A stretch of 64,000 nt of DNA from Escarpia spicata. Its lineage: Eukaryota; Annelida; Polychaeta; Sabellida; Siboglinidae. The DNA is taken from NCBI GenBank assembly GCA_963995525.1, contig CAXEFP010000908.1, positions 186,001-250,000 on the forward strand. The letters are read 5' to 3'. The position numbers and the translations under genes were made by a program. A model generated the notes under the pieces. The model was given only the letters and a program-made list of their open reading frames with translations, did no database searches and was not told the DNA's origin. Shown piece after piece: positions 11,401-23,764 of this stretch; positions within the stretch are counted from its first letter, which is position 1; the number at the start of each line of letters is the position of its first letter.

Positions 11401-12028
11401 CAGTACATTCAGTACTCACGAGACAAACATGTCCCATGTCAAAATGTTCGAAAAAAATTAATGCATATCACAGCAAAACGGTATTTGTAGTGCACTTTTT
11501 TTGGCGGAAGAATCCTTAATGTGGTCTTACCCCAAATATATGTTTTGCATGTTACAAATCTTCACGAAGGCTAGATTGATATCAAGCTACACACATAACT
11601 AGATTAACCCCAAATGGGAATGCATGTTACCGTTTTATCCCCGTCACGTAAGTTACAAGAACATATTACGTAAGTTATAGGTGTGAAAACTAATCCCCAT
11701 TTGAAGTTTTTTCTTATCTAAATCAGCAGTACATTCAGTACTCACGAGACAAACATGTCCCATGTCAAAGTGTTCGAAAAAAATTAATGCATATCACAGC
11801 AAAACGGTATTTGTAGTGCACTTTTTTCGGCGGAAGGATCCTTAATGTGGTCTTATCCCAAATAGATGATTTGCATGTTACAAATCTTCACGAAGGCTAG
11901 ATTGATATCAAGCTACACACATAACTAGATTAACCCCAAATGGGAATGCATGTTACCGTTTTATCCCCGTCACGTAAGTTACAAGAACATATTACGTAAG
12001 TTATAGGTGTGAAAACTCATCCCCATTT

Positions 12029-13658
12029 GATGTTTTATCTTGTCTAAAGCAGCAGTACATTCAGTACTCACGAGACAAACATGTCCCATGTCAAAATGTT
12101 CGAAAAAAATTAATGCATATCACAGCAAAACGGTATTTGTAGTGCACTTTTTTGGGCGGAAGGATCCTTAATGTGGTCTTACCCCAAATAGATGTTTTGC
12201 ATGTTACAAATCTTCACGAAGGCTAGATTGATATCAAGCTACACACATAACTAGATTAATCACAAATGGGAATGCATGTTACCGTTCTATCTCCGTCACG
12301 TAAGTTACAAGAACATATTACGTAAGTTATAGGTGTGAAAACTAATCCCCATTTGAAGTTTTTTCTTATCTAAAGCAGCAGTACATTCAGTACTCACGAG
12401 ACAAACATGTCCCATGTCAAAGTTTTCGAAAAAAATTAATGCATATCACAGCAAAACGGTATTTGTAGTGCACTTTTTTCGGCGGAAGGATCCTTAATGT
12501 GGTCTTATCCCAAATAGATGATTTGCATGTTACAAATCTTCACGAAGGCTAGATTGATATCAAGCTACACACATAACTAGATTAACCCCAAATGGGAATG
12601 CATGTTACCGTTTTATCCCCGTCACGTAAGTTACAAGAACATATTACGTAAGTTATAGGTGTGAAAACTCATCCCCATTTGAAGTTTTTTCTTGTCTAAA
12701 GCAGCAGTACCTTCAGTACTCACGAGGCAAACATGTCCCATATCAAAGTGTTCGAAAAAAATTAATGCATATCACAGCAAAACGGTATTTGTAGTGCACT
12801 TTTTTCGGCGGAAGGATCCTTAATGTGGTCTTACCCCAAATAGATGTTTTGCATGTTACAAATCTTCACGAAGGCTAGATTGATATCAAGCTAAACACAT
12901 AATTAGATTAACCCCAAATGGGAATGCATGTTACCGTTTTATCCCCGTCACGTAAGTTACAAGAACATATTACGTAAGTTATAGGTGTGAAAACTCATCC
13001 CCATTTGATGTTTTATCTTGTCTAAAGCAGCAGTACATTCAGTACTCACGAGACAAACATGTCCCATGTCAAAATGTTCGAAACAAATTAATGCATATCA
13101 CAGCATAACGGTATTTGTAGTGCACTTTTTTCGGCGGAAGGATCCTTAATGTGGTGTTACCCCAAATAGATGTTTTGCATGTTACAAATCTTCACGAAGG
13201 CTAGATTGATATCAAGCTACACACATAACTAGATTAACCCCAAATGGGAATGCATGTTACCGTTTTATCCCCGTCACGTAAGTTACAAGAACATATTACG
13301 TAAGTTATAGGTGTGAAAACTCATCCCCATTTGATGTTTTATCTTGTCTAAAGCAGCAGTACATTCAGTACTCACGAGACAAACATGTCCCATGTCAAAA
13401 TGTTCGAAAAAAATTAATGCATATCACAGCAAAACGGTATTTGTAGTGCACTTTTTTCGGCGGAAGGATCCTTACTGTGGTCTTACCCCAAATAGATGTT
13501 TTGCATGTTACAAATCTTCACGAAGGCTAGATTGATATCAAGCTACACACATAACTAGATTAATCACAAATGGGAATGCATGTTACCGTTCTATCTCCGT
13601 CACGTAAGTTACAAGAACATATTACGTAAGTTATAGGTGTGAAAACTCATCCCCATTT
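12029..13658. repeat. Mixed segment b/c d c/b b a/c
   Basis: Monomers are b/c (12029, GGGCGG variant), d (12355, AGTTTTCG), c/b (12681: c-type left half, GGATCCTTAATG right half, plus CGAGGCAAAC and CTAAACACATAATTAG), b (13007: CGAAACAAATT, GCATAACGG, GGTGTTACC) and a/c (13333: a left half with the AATCACAAA...GTTCTATCTCC block but a common AAACTCATCC end). The two monomers at 12681 and 13007 have the highest density of private substitutions I noticed. Confidence 0.75.
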
Positions 13659-15940
13659 GATGTTTTATCTTGTCTAAAGCAGCAGTACATTCAGTACTCA
13701 CGAGACAAACATGTCCCATGTCAAAATGTTCGAAAAAAATTAATGCATATCACAGCAAAACGGTATTTGTAGTGCACTTTTTTCGGCGGAAGGATCCTTA
13801 CTGTGGTCTTACCCCAAATAGATGTTTTGCATGTTACAAATCTTCACGAAGGCTAGATTGATATCAAGCTACACACATAACTAGATTAACCCCAAATGGG
13901 AATGCATGTTACCGTTTTATCCCCGTCACGTAAGTTACAAGAACATATTACGTAAGTTATAGGTGTGAAAACTCATCCCCATTTGATGTTTTATCTTGTC
14001 TAAAGCAGCAGTACATTCAGTACTCACGAGACAAACATGTCCCATGTCAAAATGTTCGAAAAAAATTAATGCATATCACAGCAAAACGGTATTTGTAGTG
14101 CACTTTTTTCGGCGGAAGGATCCTTAATGTGGTCTTACCCCAAATAGATGTTTTGCATGTTACAAATCTTCACGAAGGCTAGATTGATATCAAGCTACAC
14201 ACATAACTAGATTAACCCCAAATGGGAATGCATGTTACCGTTTTATCCCCGTCACGTAAGTTACAAGAACATATTACGTAAGTTATAGGTATGAAAACTC
14301 ATCCCCATTTGAAGTTTTTTCTTGTCTAAAGCAGCAGTACCTTCAGTACTCACGAGACAAACATGTCCCATATCAAAGTGTTCGAAAAAAATTAATGCAT
14401 ATCACAGCAAAACGGTATTTGTAGTGCACTTTTTTCGGCGGAAGGATCTTTAATGTGGTCTTACCCCAAATAGATGTTATGCATGTTACAAATCTTCACG
14501 AAGGCTAGATTGATATCAAGCTACACACATAACTAGATTAATCACAAATGGGAATGCATGTTACCGTTCTATCTCCGTCACGTAAGTTACAAGAACATAT
14601 TACGTAAGTTATAGGTGTGAAAACTAATCCCCATTTGAAGTTTTTTCTTATCTAAAGCAGCAGTACATTCAGTACTCAAGAGACAAACATGTCCCATGTC
14701 AAAGTGTTCGAAAAAAATTAATGCATATCACAGCAAAACGGTATTTGTAGTGCACTTTTTTCGGCGGAAGGATCCTTAATGTGGTCTTATCCCAAATAGA
14801 TGATTTGCATGTTACAAATCTTCACGAAGGCTAGATTGATATCAAGCTACACACATAACTAGATTAACCCCAAATGGGAATGCATGTTACCGTTTTATCC
14901 CCGTCACGTAAGTTACAAGAACATATTACGTAAGTTATAGGTGTGAAAACTCATCCCCATTTGAAGTTTTTTCTTGTCTAAAGCAGCAGTACCTTCAGTA
15001 CTCACGAGACAAACATGTCCCATATAAAAGTGTTCGAAAAAAATTAATGCATATCACAGCAAAACGGTATTTGTAATGCACTTTTTTCGGCGGAAGGATA
15101 TTTAATGTGGTCTTACCCCAAATAGATGTTTTGCATGTTACAAATCTTCACGAAGGCTAGATTGATATCAAGCTACACACATAACTAGATTAACCCCAAA
15201 TGGGAATGCATGTTACCGTTTTATCCCCGTCACGTAAGTTACAAGAACATATTACGTAAGTTATAGGTGTGAAAACTCATCCCCATTTGATGTTTTATCT
15301 TGTCTAAAGCAGCAGTACATTCAGTACTCACGAGACAAACATGTCCCATGTCAAAGTGTTCGAAAAAAATTAATGCATATCACAGCAAAACGGTATTTGT
15401 AGTGCACTTTTTTCGGCGGAAGGATCCTTAATGTGGTCTTATCCCAAATAGATGATTTGCATGTTACAAATTTTCACGAAGGCTAGATTGATATCAAGCT
15501 ACACACATAACTAGATTAACCCCAAATGGGAATGCATGTTACCGTTTTATCCCCGTCACGTAAGTTACAAGAACATATTACGTAAGTTATAGGTGTGAAA
15601 ACTCATCCCCATTTGAAGTTTTTTCTTGTCTAAAGCAGCAGTACCTTCAGTACTCACGAGACAAACATGTCCCATATCAAAGTGTTCGAAAAAAAATTAT
15701 GCATATCACAGCAAAACGGTATTTGTAATGCACTTTTTTCGGCGGAAGGATATTTAATGTGGTCTTACCCCAAATAGATGTTTTGCATGTTACAAATCTT
15801 CACGAAGGCTAGATTGATATCAAGCTACACACATAACTAGATTAACCCCAAATGGGAATGCATGTTACCGTTTTATCCCCGTCACGTAAGTTACAAGAAC
15901 ATATTACGTAAGTTATAGGTGTGAAAACTCATCCCCATTT
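13659..15940. repeat. 7-monomer unit a b c d e b/d e
   Basis: This is the pentamer a-b-c-d-e (13659, 13985, 14311, 14637, 14963) with two extra monomers, b/d (15289) and e (15615). The d has CAAGAG for CACGAG and the e has CATATAAAAG; the same two variants recur 2282 bp on at 16919 and 17245. The b/d monomer carries AAATTTTCAC and the following e carries an altered A-tract followed by TTATGC; both reappear in later d and e monomers. Confidence 0.82.
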
Positions 15941-18900
15941 GATGTTTTATCTTGTCTAAAGCAGCAGTACATTCAGTACTCACGAGACAAACATGTCCCA
16001 TGTCAAAATGTTCGAAAAAAATTAATGCATATCACAGCAAAACGGTATTTGTAGTGCACTTTTTTCGGCGGAAGGATCCTTACTGTGGTCTTACCCCAAA
16101 TATATGTTTTGCATGTTACAAATCTTCACGAAGGCTAGATTGATATCAAGCTACACACATAACTAGATTAACCCCAAATGGGAATGCATGTTACCGTTTT
16201 ATCCCCGTCACGTAAGTTACAAGAACATATTACGTAAGTTATAGGTGTGAAAACTCATCCCCATTTGATGTTTTATCTTGTCTAAAGCAGCAGTACATTC
16301 AGTACTCACGAGACAAACATGTCCCATGTCAAAATGTTCGAAAAAAATTAATGCATATCACAGCAAAACGGTATTTGTAGTGCACTTTTTTCGGCGGAAG
16401 GATCCTTAATGTGGTCTTACCTCAAATAGATGTTTTGCATGTTACAAATCTTCACGAAGGCTAGATTGATATCAAGCTACACACATAACTAGATTAACCC
16501 CAAATGGGAATGCATGTTACCGTTTTATCCCCGTCACGTAAGTTACAAGAACATATTACGTAAGTTATAGGTATGAAAACTCATCCCCATTTGAAGTTTT
16601 TTCTTGTCTAAAGCAGCAGTACCTTCAGTACTCACGAGACAAACATGTCCCATATCAAAGTGTTCGAAAAAAATTAATGCATATCACAGCGAAACGGTAT
16701 TTGTAGTGCACTTTTTTCGGCGGAAGGATCTTTAATGTGGTCTTACCCCAAATAGATGTTATGCATGTTACAAATCTTCACGAAGGCTAGATTGATATCA
16801 AGCTACACACATAACTAGATTAATCACAAATGGGAATGCATGTTACCGTTCTATCTCCGTCACGTAAGTTACAAGAACATATTACGTAAGTTATAGGTGT
16901 GAAAACTAATCCCCATTTGAAGTTTTTTCTTATCTAAAGCAGCAGTACATTCAGTACTCAAGAGACAAACATGTCCCATGTCAAAGTGTTCGAAAAAAAT
17001 TAATGCATATCACAGCAAAACGGTATTTGTAGTGCACTTTTTTCGGCGGAAGGATCCTTAATGTGGTCTTATCCCAAATAGATGATTTGCATGTTACAAA
17101 TCTTCACGAAGGCTAGATTGATATCAAGCTACACACATAACTAGATTAACCCCAAATGGGAATGCATGTTACCGTTTTATCCCCGTCACGTAAGTTACAA
17201 GAACATATTACGTAAGTTATAGGTGTGAAAACTCATCCCCATTTGAAGTTTTTTCTTGTCTAAAGCAGCAGTACCTTCAGTACTCACGAGACAAACATGT
17301 CCCATATAAAAGTGTTCGAAAAAAATTAATGCATATCACAGCAAAACGGTATTTGTAATGCACTTTTTTCGGCGGAAGGATATTTAATGTGGTCTTACCC
17401 CAAATAGATGTTTTGCATGTTACAAATCTTCACGAAGGCTAGATTGATATCAAGCTACACACATAACTAGATTAACCCCAAATGGGAATGCATGTTACCG
17501 TTTTATCCCCGTCACGTAAGTTACAAGAACATATTACGTAAGTTATAGGTGTGAAAACTCATCCCCATTTGATGTTTTATCTTGTCTAAAGCAGCAGTAC
17601 ATTCAGTACTCACGAGACAAACATGTCCCATGTCAAAATGTTCGAAAAAAATTAATGCATATCACAGCAAAACGGTATTTGTAGTGCACTTTTTTCGGCG
17701 GAAGGATCCTTACTGTGGTCTTACCCCAAATAGATGTTTTGCATGTTACAAATCTTCACGAAGGCTAGATTGATATCAAGCTACACACATAACTAGATTA
17801 ACCCCAAATGGGAATGCATGTTACCGTTTTATCCCCGTCACGTAAGTTACAAGAACATATTACGTAAGTTATAGGTGTGAAAACTCATCCCCATTTGATG
17901 TTTTATCTTGTCTAAAGCAGCAGTACATTAAGTACTCACAAGACAAACATGTCCCATGTCAAAATGTTCGAAAAAAATTAATGCATATCACAGCAAAACG
18001 GTATTTGTAGTGCACTTTTTTCGGCGGAAGGATCCTTAATGTGGTCTTACCCCAAATAGATGTTTTGCATGTTACAAATCTTCACGAAGGCTAGATTGAT
18101 ATCAAGCTACACACATAACTAGATTAACCCCAAATGGGAATGCATGTTACCGTTTTATCCCCGTCACGTAAGTTACAAGAACATATTACGTAAATTATAG
18201 GTATGAAAACTCATCCCCATTTGAAGTTTTTTCTTGTCTAAAGCAGCAGTACCTTCAGTACTCACGAGACAAACATGTCCCATATCAAAGTGTTCGAAAA
18301 AAATTAATGCATATCACAGCAAAACGGTATTTGTAGTGCACTTTTTTCGGCGGAAGGATCTTTAATGTGGTCTTACCCCAAATAGATGTTATGCATGTTA
18401 CAAATCTTCACGAAGGCTAGATTGATATCAAGCTACACACATAACTAGATTAATCACAAATGGGAATGCATGTTACCGTTCTATCTCCGTCACGTAAGTT
18501 ACAAGAACATATTACGTAAGTTATAGGTGTGAAAACTAATCCCCATTTGAAGTTTTTTCTTATCTAAAGCAGCAGTACATTCAGTACTCATGAGACAAAC
18601 ATGTCCCATGTCAAAGTGTTCGAAAAAAATTAATGCATATCACAGCAAAACGGTATTTGTAGTGCACTTTTTTCGGCGGAAGGATCCTTAATGTGGTCTT
18701 ATCCCAAATAGATGATTTGCATGTTACAAATTTTCACGAAGGCTAGATTGATATCAAGCTACACACATAACTAGATTAACCCCAAATGGGAATGCATGTT
18801 ACCGTTTTATCCCCGTCACGTAAGTTACAAGAACATATTACGTAAGTTATAGGTGTGAAAACTCATCCCCATTTGAAGTTTTTTCTTGTCTAAAGCAGCA

Positions 18901-19200
18901 GTACCTTCAGTACTCACGAGACAAACATGTCCCATATCAAAGTGTTCGAAAAAAAATTATGCATATCACAGCAAAACGGTATTTGTAATGCACTTTTTTC
19001 GGCGGAAGGATATTTAATGTGGTCTTACCCCAAATAGATGTTTTGCATGTTACAAATCTTCACGAAGGCTAGATTGATATCAAGCTACACACATAACTAG
19101 ATTAACCCCAAATGGGAATGCATGTTACCGTTTTATCCCCGTCACGTAAGTTACAAGAACATATTACGTAAGTTATAGGTGTGAAAACTCATCCCCATTT
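15941..19200. repeat. Canonical pentamer HOR a-b-c-d-e, two copies (2 x 1630 bp)
   Basis: Copy 1: a 15941, b 16267, c 16593, d 16919, e 17245. Copy 2: a 17571, b 17897, c 18223, d 18549, e 18875. All spacings are exactly 326 bp. The d-e pairs differ in private variants: copy 1 has CAAGAG and CATATAAAAG; copy 2 has AAATTTTCAC and the altered A-tract of e 15615. The two copies therefore derive from different pentamer lineages instead of one recent duplication. This is the cleanest HOR in the window and is used as the reference order. Confidence 0.9.
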
Positions 19201-20504
19201 GATGTTTTATCTTGTCTAAAGCAGCAGTACATTCAGTACTCACGAGACAAACATGTCCCATGTCAAAATGTTCGAAAAAAATTAATGCATATCACAGCAA
19301 AACGGTATTTGTAGTGCACTTTTTTCGGCGGAAGGATCCTTACTGTGGTCTTACACCAAATAGATGTTTTGCATGTTACAAATCTTCACGAAGGCTAGAT
19401 TGATATCAAGCTACACACATAACTAGATTAACCCCAAATGGGAATGCATGTTACCGTTTTATCCCCGTCACGTAAGTTACAAGAACATATTACGTAAGTT
19501 ATAGGTGTGAAAACTCATCCCCATTTGATGTTTTATCTTGTCTAAAGCAGCAGTACATTCAGTACTCACGAGACAAACATGTCCCATGTCAAAATGTTCG
19601 AAAACAATTAATGCATATCACAGCAAAACGGTATTTGTAGTGCACTTTTTTCGGCGGAAGGATCCTTACTGTGGTCTTACCCCAAATAGATGTTTTGCAT
19701 GTTACAAATCTTCACGAAGGCTAGATTGATATCAAGCTACACACATAACTAGATTAACCCCAAATGGGAATGCATGTTACCGTTTTATCCCCGTCACGTA
19801 AGTTACAAGAACATATTACGTAAGTTATAGGTGTGAAAACTCATCCCCATTTGATGTTTTATCTTGTCTAAAGCAGCAGTACATTCAGTACTCACAAGAC
19901 AAACATGTCCCATGTCAAAATGTTCGAAAAAAATTAATGCATATCACAGCAAAACGGTATTTGTAGTGCACTTTTTTCGGCGGAAGGATCCTTAATGTGG
20001 TCTTACCCCAAATAGATGTTTTGCATGTTACAAATCTTCACGAAGGCTAGATTGATATCAAGCTACACACATAACTAGATTAACCCCAAATGGGAATGCA
20101 TGTTACCGTTTTATCCCCGTCACGTAAGTTACAAGAACATATTACGTAAGTTATAGGTATGAAAACTCATCCCCATTTGAAGTTTTTTCTTGTCTAAAGC
20201 AGCAGTACCTTCAGTACTCACGAGACAAACATGTCCCATATCAAAGTGTTCGAAAAAAATTAATGCATATCACAGCAAAACGGTATTTGTAGTGCACTTT
20301 TTTCGGCGGAAGGATCCTTACTGTGGTCTTACCCCAAATAGATGTTTTGCATGTTACAAATCTTCACGAAGGCTAGATTGATATCAAGCTACACACATAA
20401 CTAGATTAACCCCAAATGGGAATGCATGTTACCGTTTTATCCCCGTCACGTAAGTTACAAGAACATATTACGTAAGTTATAGGTGTGAAAACTCATCCCC
20501 ATTT
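19201..20504. repeat. Transitional segment a a b c/a
   Basis: Two a monomers (19201, with TTACACCAAA; 19527, with CGAAAACAATT) are followed by b (19853, CACAAG and GGTATG) and a c/a hybrid (20179). The hybrid has the c left half through CATATCAAAGTG, then GTAGTGCAC and GGATCCTTACTG of type a, and is followed by b. The segment looks like the product of an exchange between c and a monomers in different registers. Confidence 0.85.
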
Positions 20505-20830
20505 GATGTTTTATCTTGTCTAAAGCAGCAGTACATTCAGTACTCACAAGACAAACATGTCCCATGTCAAAATGTTCGAAAAAAATTAATGCATATCACA
20601 GCAAAACGGTATTTGTAGTGCACTTTTTTCGGCGGAAGGATCCTTAATGTGGTCTTACCCCAAATAGATGTTTTGCATGTTACAAATCTTCACGAAGGCT
20701 AGATTGATATCAAGCTACACACATAACTAGATTAACCCCAAATGGGAATGCATGTTACCGTTTTATCCCCGTCACGTAAGTTACAAGAACATATTACGTA
20801 AGTTATAGGTATGAAAACTCATCCCCATTT
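20505..20830. repeat. Reference monomer, type b
   Basis: Type b shares the left half of type a (GATG head, CATGTCAAAATG) but keeps GGATCCTTAATG. In the pentamer it ends in GGTATGAAAACTC instead of GGTGTG and usually carries CACAAG for CACGAG near monomer position 44. Variants elsewhere read AAATATATG for AAATAGATG, or TTTTTTTGG for TTTTTTCGG. It precedes type c in the pentamer. Confidence 0.88.
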
Positions 20831-21156
20831 GAAGTTTTTTCTTGTCTAAAGCAGCAGTACCTTCAGTACTCACGAGACAAACATGTCCCATATCAAAGTG
20901 TTCGAAAAAAATTAATGCATATCACAGCAAAACGGTATTTGTAGTGCACTTTTTTCGGCGGAAGGATCTTTAATGTGGTCTTACCCCAAATAGATGTTAT
21001 GCATGTTACAAATCTTCACGAAGGCTAGATTGATATCAAGCTACACACATAACTAGATTAATCACAAATGGGAATGCATGTTACCGTTCTATCTCCGTCA
21101 CGTAAGTTACAAGAACATATTACGTAAGTTATAGGTGTGAAAACTAATCCCCATTT
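20831..21156. repeat. Reference monomer, type c (most distinctive right part)
   Basis: Type c carries GAAG, ACCTTCAG, CATATCAAAGTG, GGATCTTTAATG and GTTATGC, followed by a block of linked differences at monomer positions 232-316: AATCACAAA for AACCCCAAA, GTTCTATCTCC for GTTTTATCCCC, and AAACTAATCC for AAACTCATCC. It has no BamHI site (GGATCT). It is followed by type d. Its right block is also found attached to other left halves (a/c, b/c, e/c). Confidence 0.9.
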
Positions 21157-23764
21157 GAAGTTTTTTCTTATCTAAAGCAGCAGTACATTCAGTACTCACG
21201 AGACAAACATGTCCCATGTCAAAGTGTTCGAAAAAAATTAATGCATATCACAGCAAAACGGTATTTGTAGTGCACTTTTTTCGGCGGAAGGATCCTTAAT
21301 GTGGTCTTATCCCAAATAGATGATTTGCATGTTACAAATTTTCACGAAGGCTAGATTGATATCAAGCTACACACATAACTAGATTAACCCCAAATGGGAA
21401 TGCATGTTACCGTTTTATCCCCGTCACGTAAGTTACAAGAACATATTACGTAAGTTATAGGTGTGAAAACTCATCCCCATTTGAAGTTTTTTCTTGTCTA
21501 AAGCAGCAGTACCTTCAGTACTCACGAGACAAACATGTCCCATATCAAAGTGTTCGAAAAAAAATTATGCATATCACAGCAAAACGGTATTTGTAATGCA
21601 CTTTTTTCGGCGGAAGGATATTTAATGTGGTCTTACCCCAAATAGATGTTTTGCATGTTACAAATCTTCACGAAGGCTAGATTGATATCAAGCTACACAC
21701 ATAACTAGATTAACCCCAAATGGGAATGCATGTTACCGTTTTATCCCCGTCACGTAAGTTACAAGAACATATTACGTAAGTTATAGGTGTGAAAACTCAT
21801 CCCCATTTGATGTTTTATCTTGTCTAAAGCAGCAGTACATTCAGTACTCACGAGACAAACATGTCCCATGTCAAAATGTTCGAAAAAAATTAATGCATAT
21901 CACAGCAAAACGGTATTTGTAGTGCACTTTTTTCGGCGGAAGGATCCTTACTGTGGTCTTACCCCAAATAGATGTTTTGCATGTTACAAATCTTCACGAA
22001 GGCTAGATTGATATCAAGCTACACACATAACTAGATTAACCCCAAATGGGAATGCATGTTACCGTTTTATCCCCGTCACGTAAGTTACAAGAACATATTA
22101 CGTAAGTTATAGCTGTGAAAACTCATCCCCATTTGATGTTTTATCTTGTCTAAAGCAGCAGTACATTCAGTACTCACAAGACAAACATGTCCCATGTCAA
22201 AATGTTCGAAAAAAATTAATGCATATCACAGCAAAACGGTATTTGTAGTGCACTTTTTTCGGCGGAAGGATCCTTAATGTGGTCTTACCCCAAATAGATG
22301 TTTTGCATGTTACAAATCTTCACGAAGGCTAGATTGATATCAAGCTACACACATAACTAGATTAACCCCAAATGGGAATGCATGTTACCGTTTTATCCCC
22401 GTCACGTAAGTTACAAGAACATATTACGTAAGTTATAGGTATGAAAACTCATCCCCATTTGAAGTTTTTTCTTGTCTAAAGCAGCAGTACCTTCAGTACT
22501 CACGAGACAAACATGTCCCATATCAAAGTGTTCGAAAAAAATTAATGCATATCACAGCAAAACGGTATTTGTAGTGCACTTTTTTCGGCGGAAGGATCTT
22601 TAATGTGGTCTTACCCCAAATAGATGTTATGCATGTTACAAATCTTCACGAAGGCTAGATTGATATCAAGCTACACACATAACTAGATTAATCACAAATG
22701 GGAATGCATGTTACCGTTCTATCTCCGTCACGTAAGTTACAAGAACATATTACGTAAGTTATAGGTGTGAAAACTAATCCCCATTTGAAGTTTTTTCTTA
22801 TCTAAAGCAGCAGTACATTCAGTACTCACGAGACAAACATGTCCCATGTCAAAGTGTTCGAAAAAAATTAATGCATATCACAGCAAAACGGTATTTGTAG
22901 TGCACTTTTTTCGGCGGAAGGATCCTTAATGTGGTCTTATCCCAAATAGATGATTTGCATGTTACAAATTTTCACGAAGGCTAGATTGATATCAAGCTAC
23001 ACACATAACTAGATTAACCCCAAATGGGAATGCATGTTACCGTTTTATCCCCGTCACGTAAGTTACAAGAACATATTACGTAAGTTATAGGTGTGAAAAC
23101 TCATCCCCATTTGAAGTTTTTTCTTGTCTAAAGCAGCAGTACCTTCAGTACTCACGAGACAAACATGTCCCATATCAAAGTGTTCGAAAAAAAATTATGC
23201 ATATCACAGCAAAACGGTATTTGTAATGCACTTTTTTCGGCGGAAGGATATTTAATGTGGTCTTACCCCAAATAGATGTTTTGCATGTTACAAATCTTCA
23301 CGAAGGCTAGATTGATATCAAGCTACACACATAACTAGATTAACCCCAAATGGGAATGCATGTTACCGTTTTATCCCCGTCACGTAAGTTACAAGAACAT
23401 ATTACGTAAGTTATAGGTGTGAAAACTCATCCCCATTTGATGTTTTATCTTGTCTAAAGCAGCAGTACATTCAGTACTCACGAGACAAACATGTCCCATG
23501 TCAAAATGTTCGAAAAAAATTAATGCATATCACAGCAAAACGGTATTTGTAGTGCACTTTTTTCGGCGGAAGGATCCTTACTGTGGTCTTACCCCAAATA
23601 GATGTTTTGCATGTTACAAATCTTCACGAAGGCTAGATTGATATCAAGCTACACACATAACTAGATTAACCCGAAATGGGAATGCATGTTACCGTTTTAT
23701 CCCCGTCACGTAAGTTACAAGAACATATTACGTAAGTTATAGGTGTGAAAACTCATCCCCATTT

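Larger units (their letters stand above)
7465..12028. repeat. Second 7-monomer family with a-a doublets
   Basis: Units are b/c (7465), d (7791), a (8117), a (8443), b (8769), c (9095), d (9421), then b/c (9747), d (10073), b (10399), a (10725), a (11051), b (11377), d (11703). The b/c copies share CAGTCCTCAC and GTTAAAGTTC, and the following d copies share GCATATTAC and CTACAAACAT, 2282 bp apart. The a-a doublets are 2608 bp apart (8 monomers; 8117, 10725, 13333), so the doublet and the b/c landmark are out of step by one monomer: an insertion or unequal exchange happened within the unit. Monomer 11377 is b-like with a c-type AAACTAATCC end leading into d. Confidence 0.8.
20505..23764. repeat. 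Pentamer HOR, tandem near-identical copies (b c d e a) x 2
   Basis: Copy 1: b 20505, c 20831, d 21157, e 21483, a 21809. Copy 2: b 22135, c 22461, d 22787, e 23113, a 23439. Both d copies carry AAATTTTCAC, both e copies carry the altered A-tract with TTATGC, and both b copies carry CACAAG. Few differences are visible by eye (for example TATAGCTGTG at the end of a 21809, and AACCCGAAA in a 23439). This is a recent 1630-bp tandem duplication. Confidence 0.9.
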
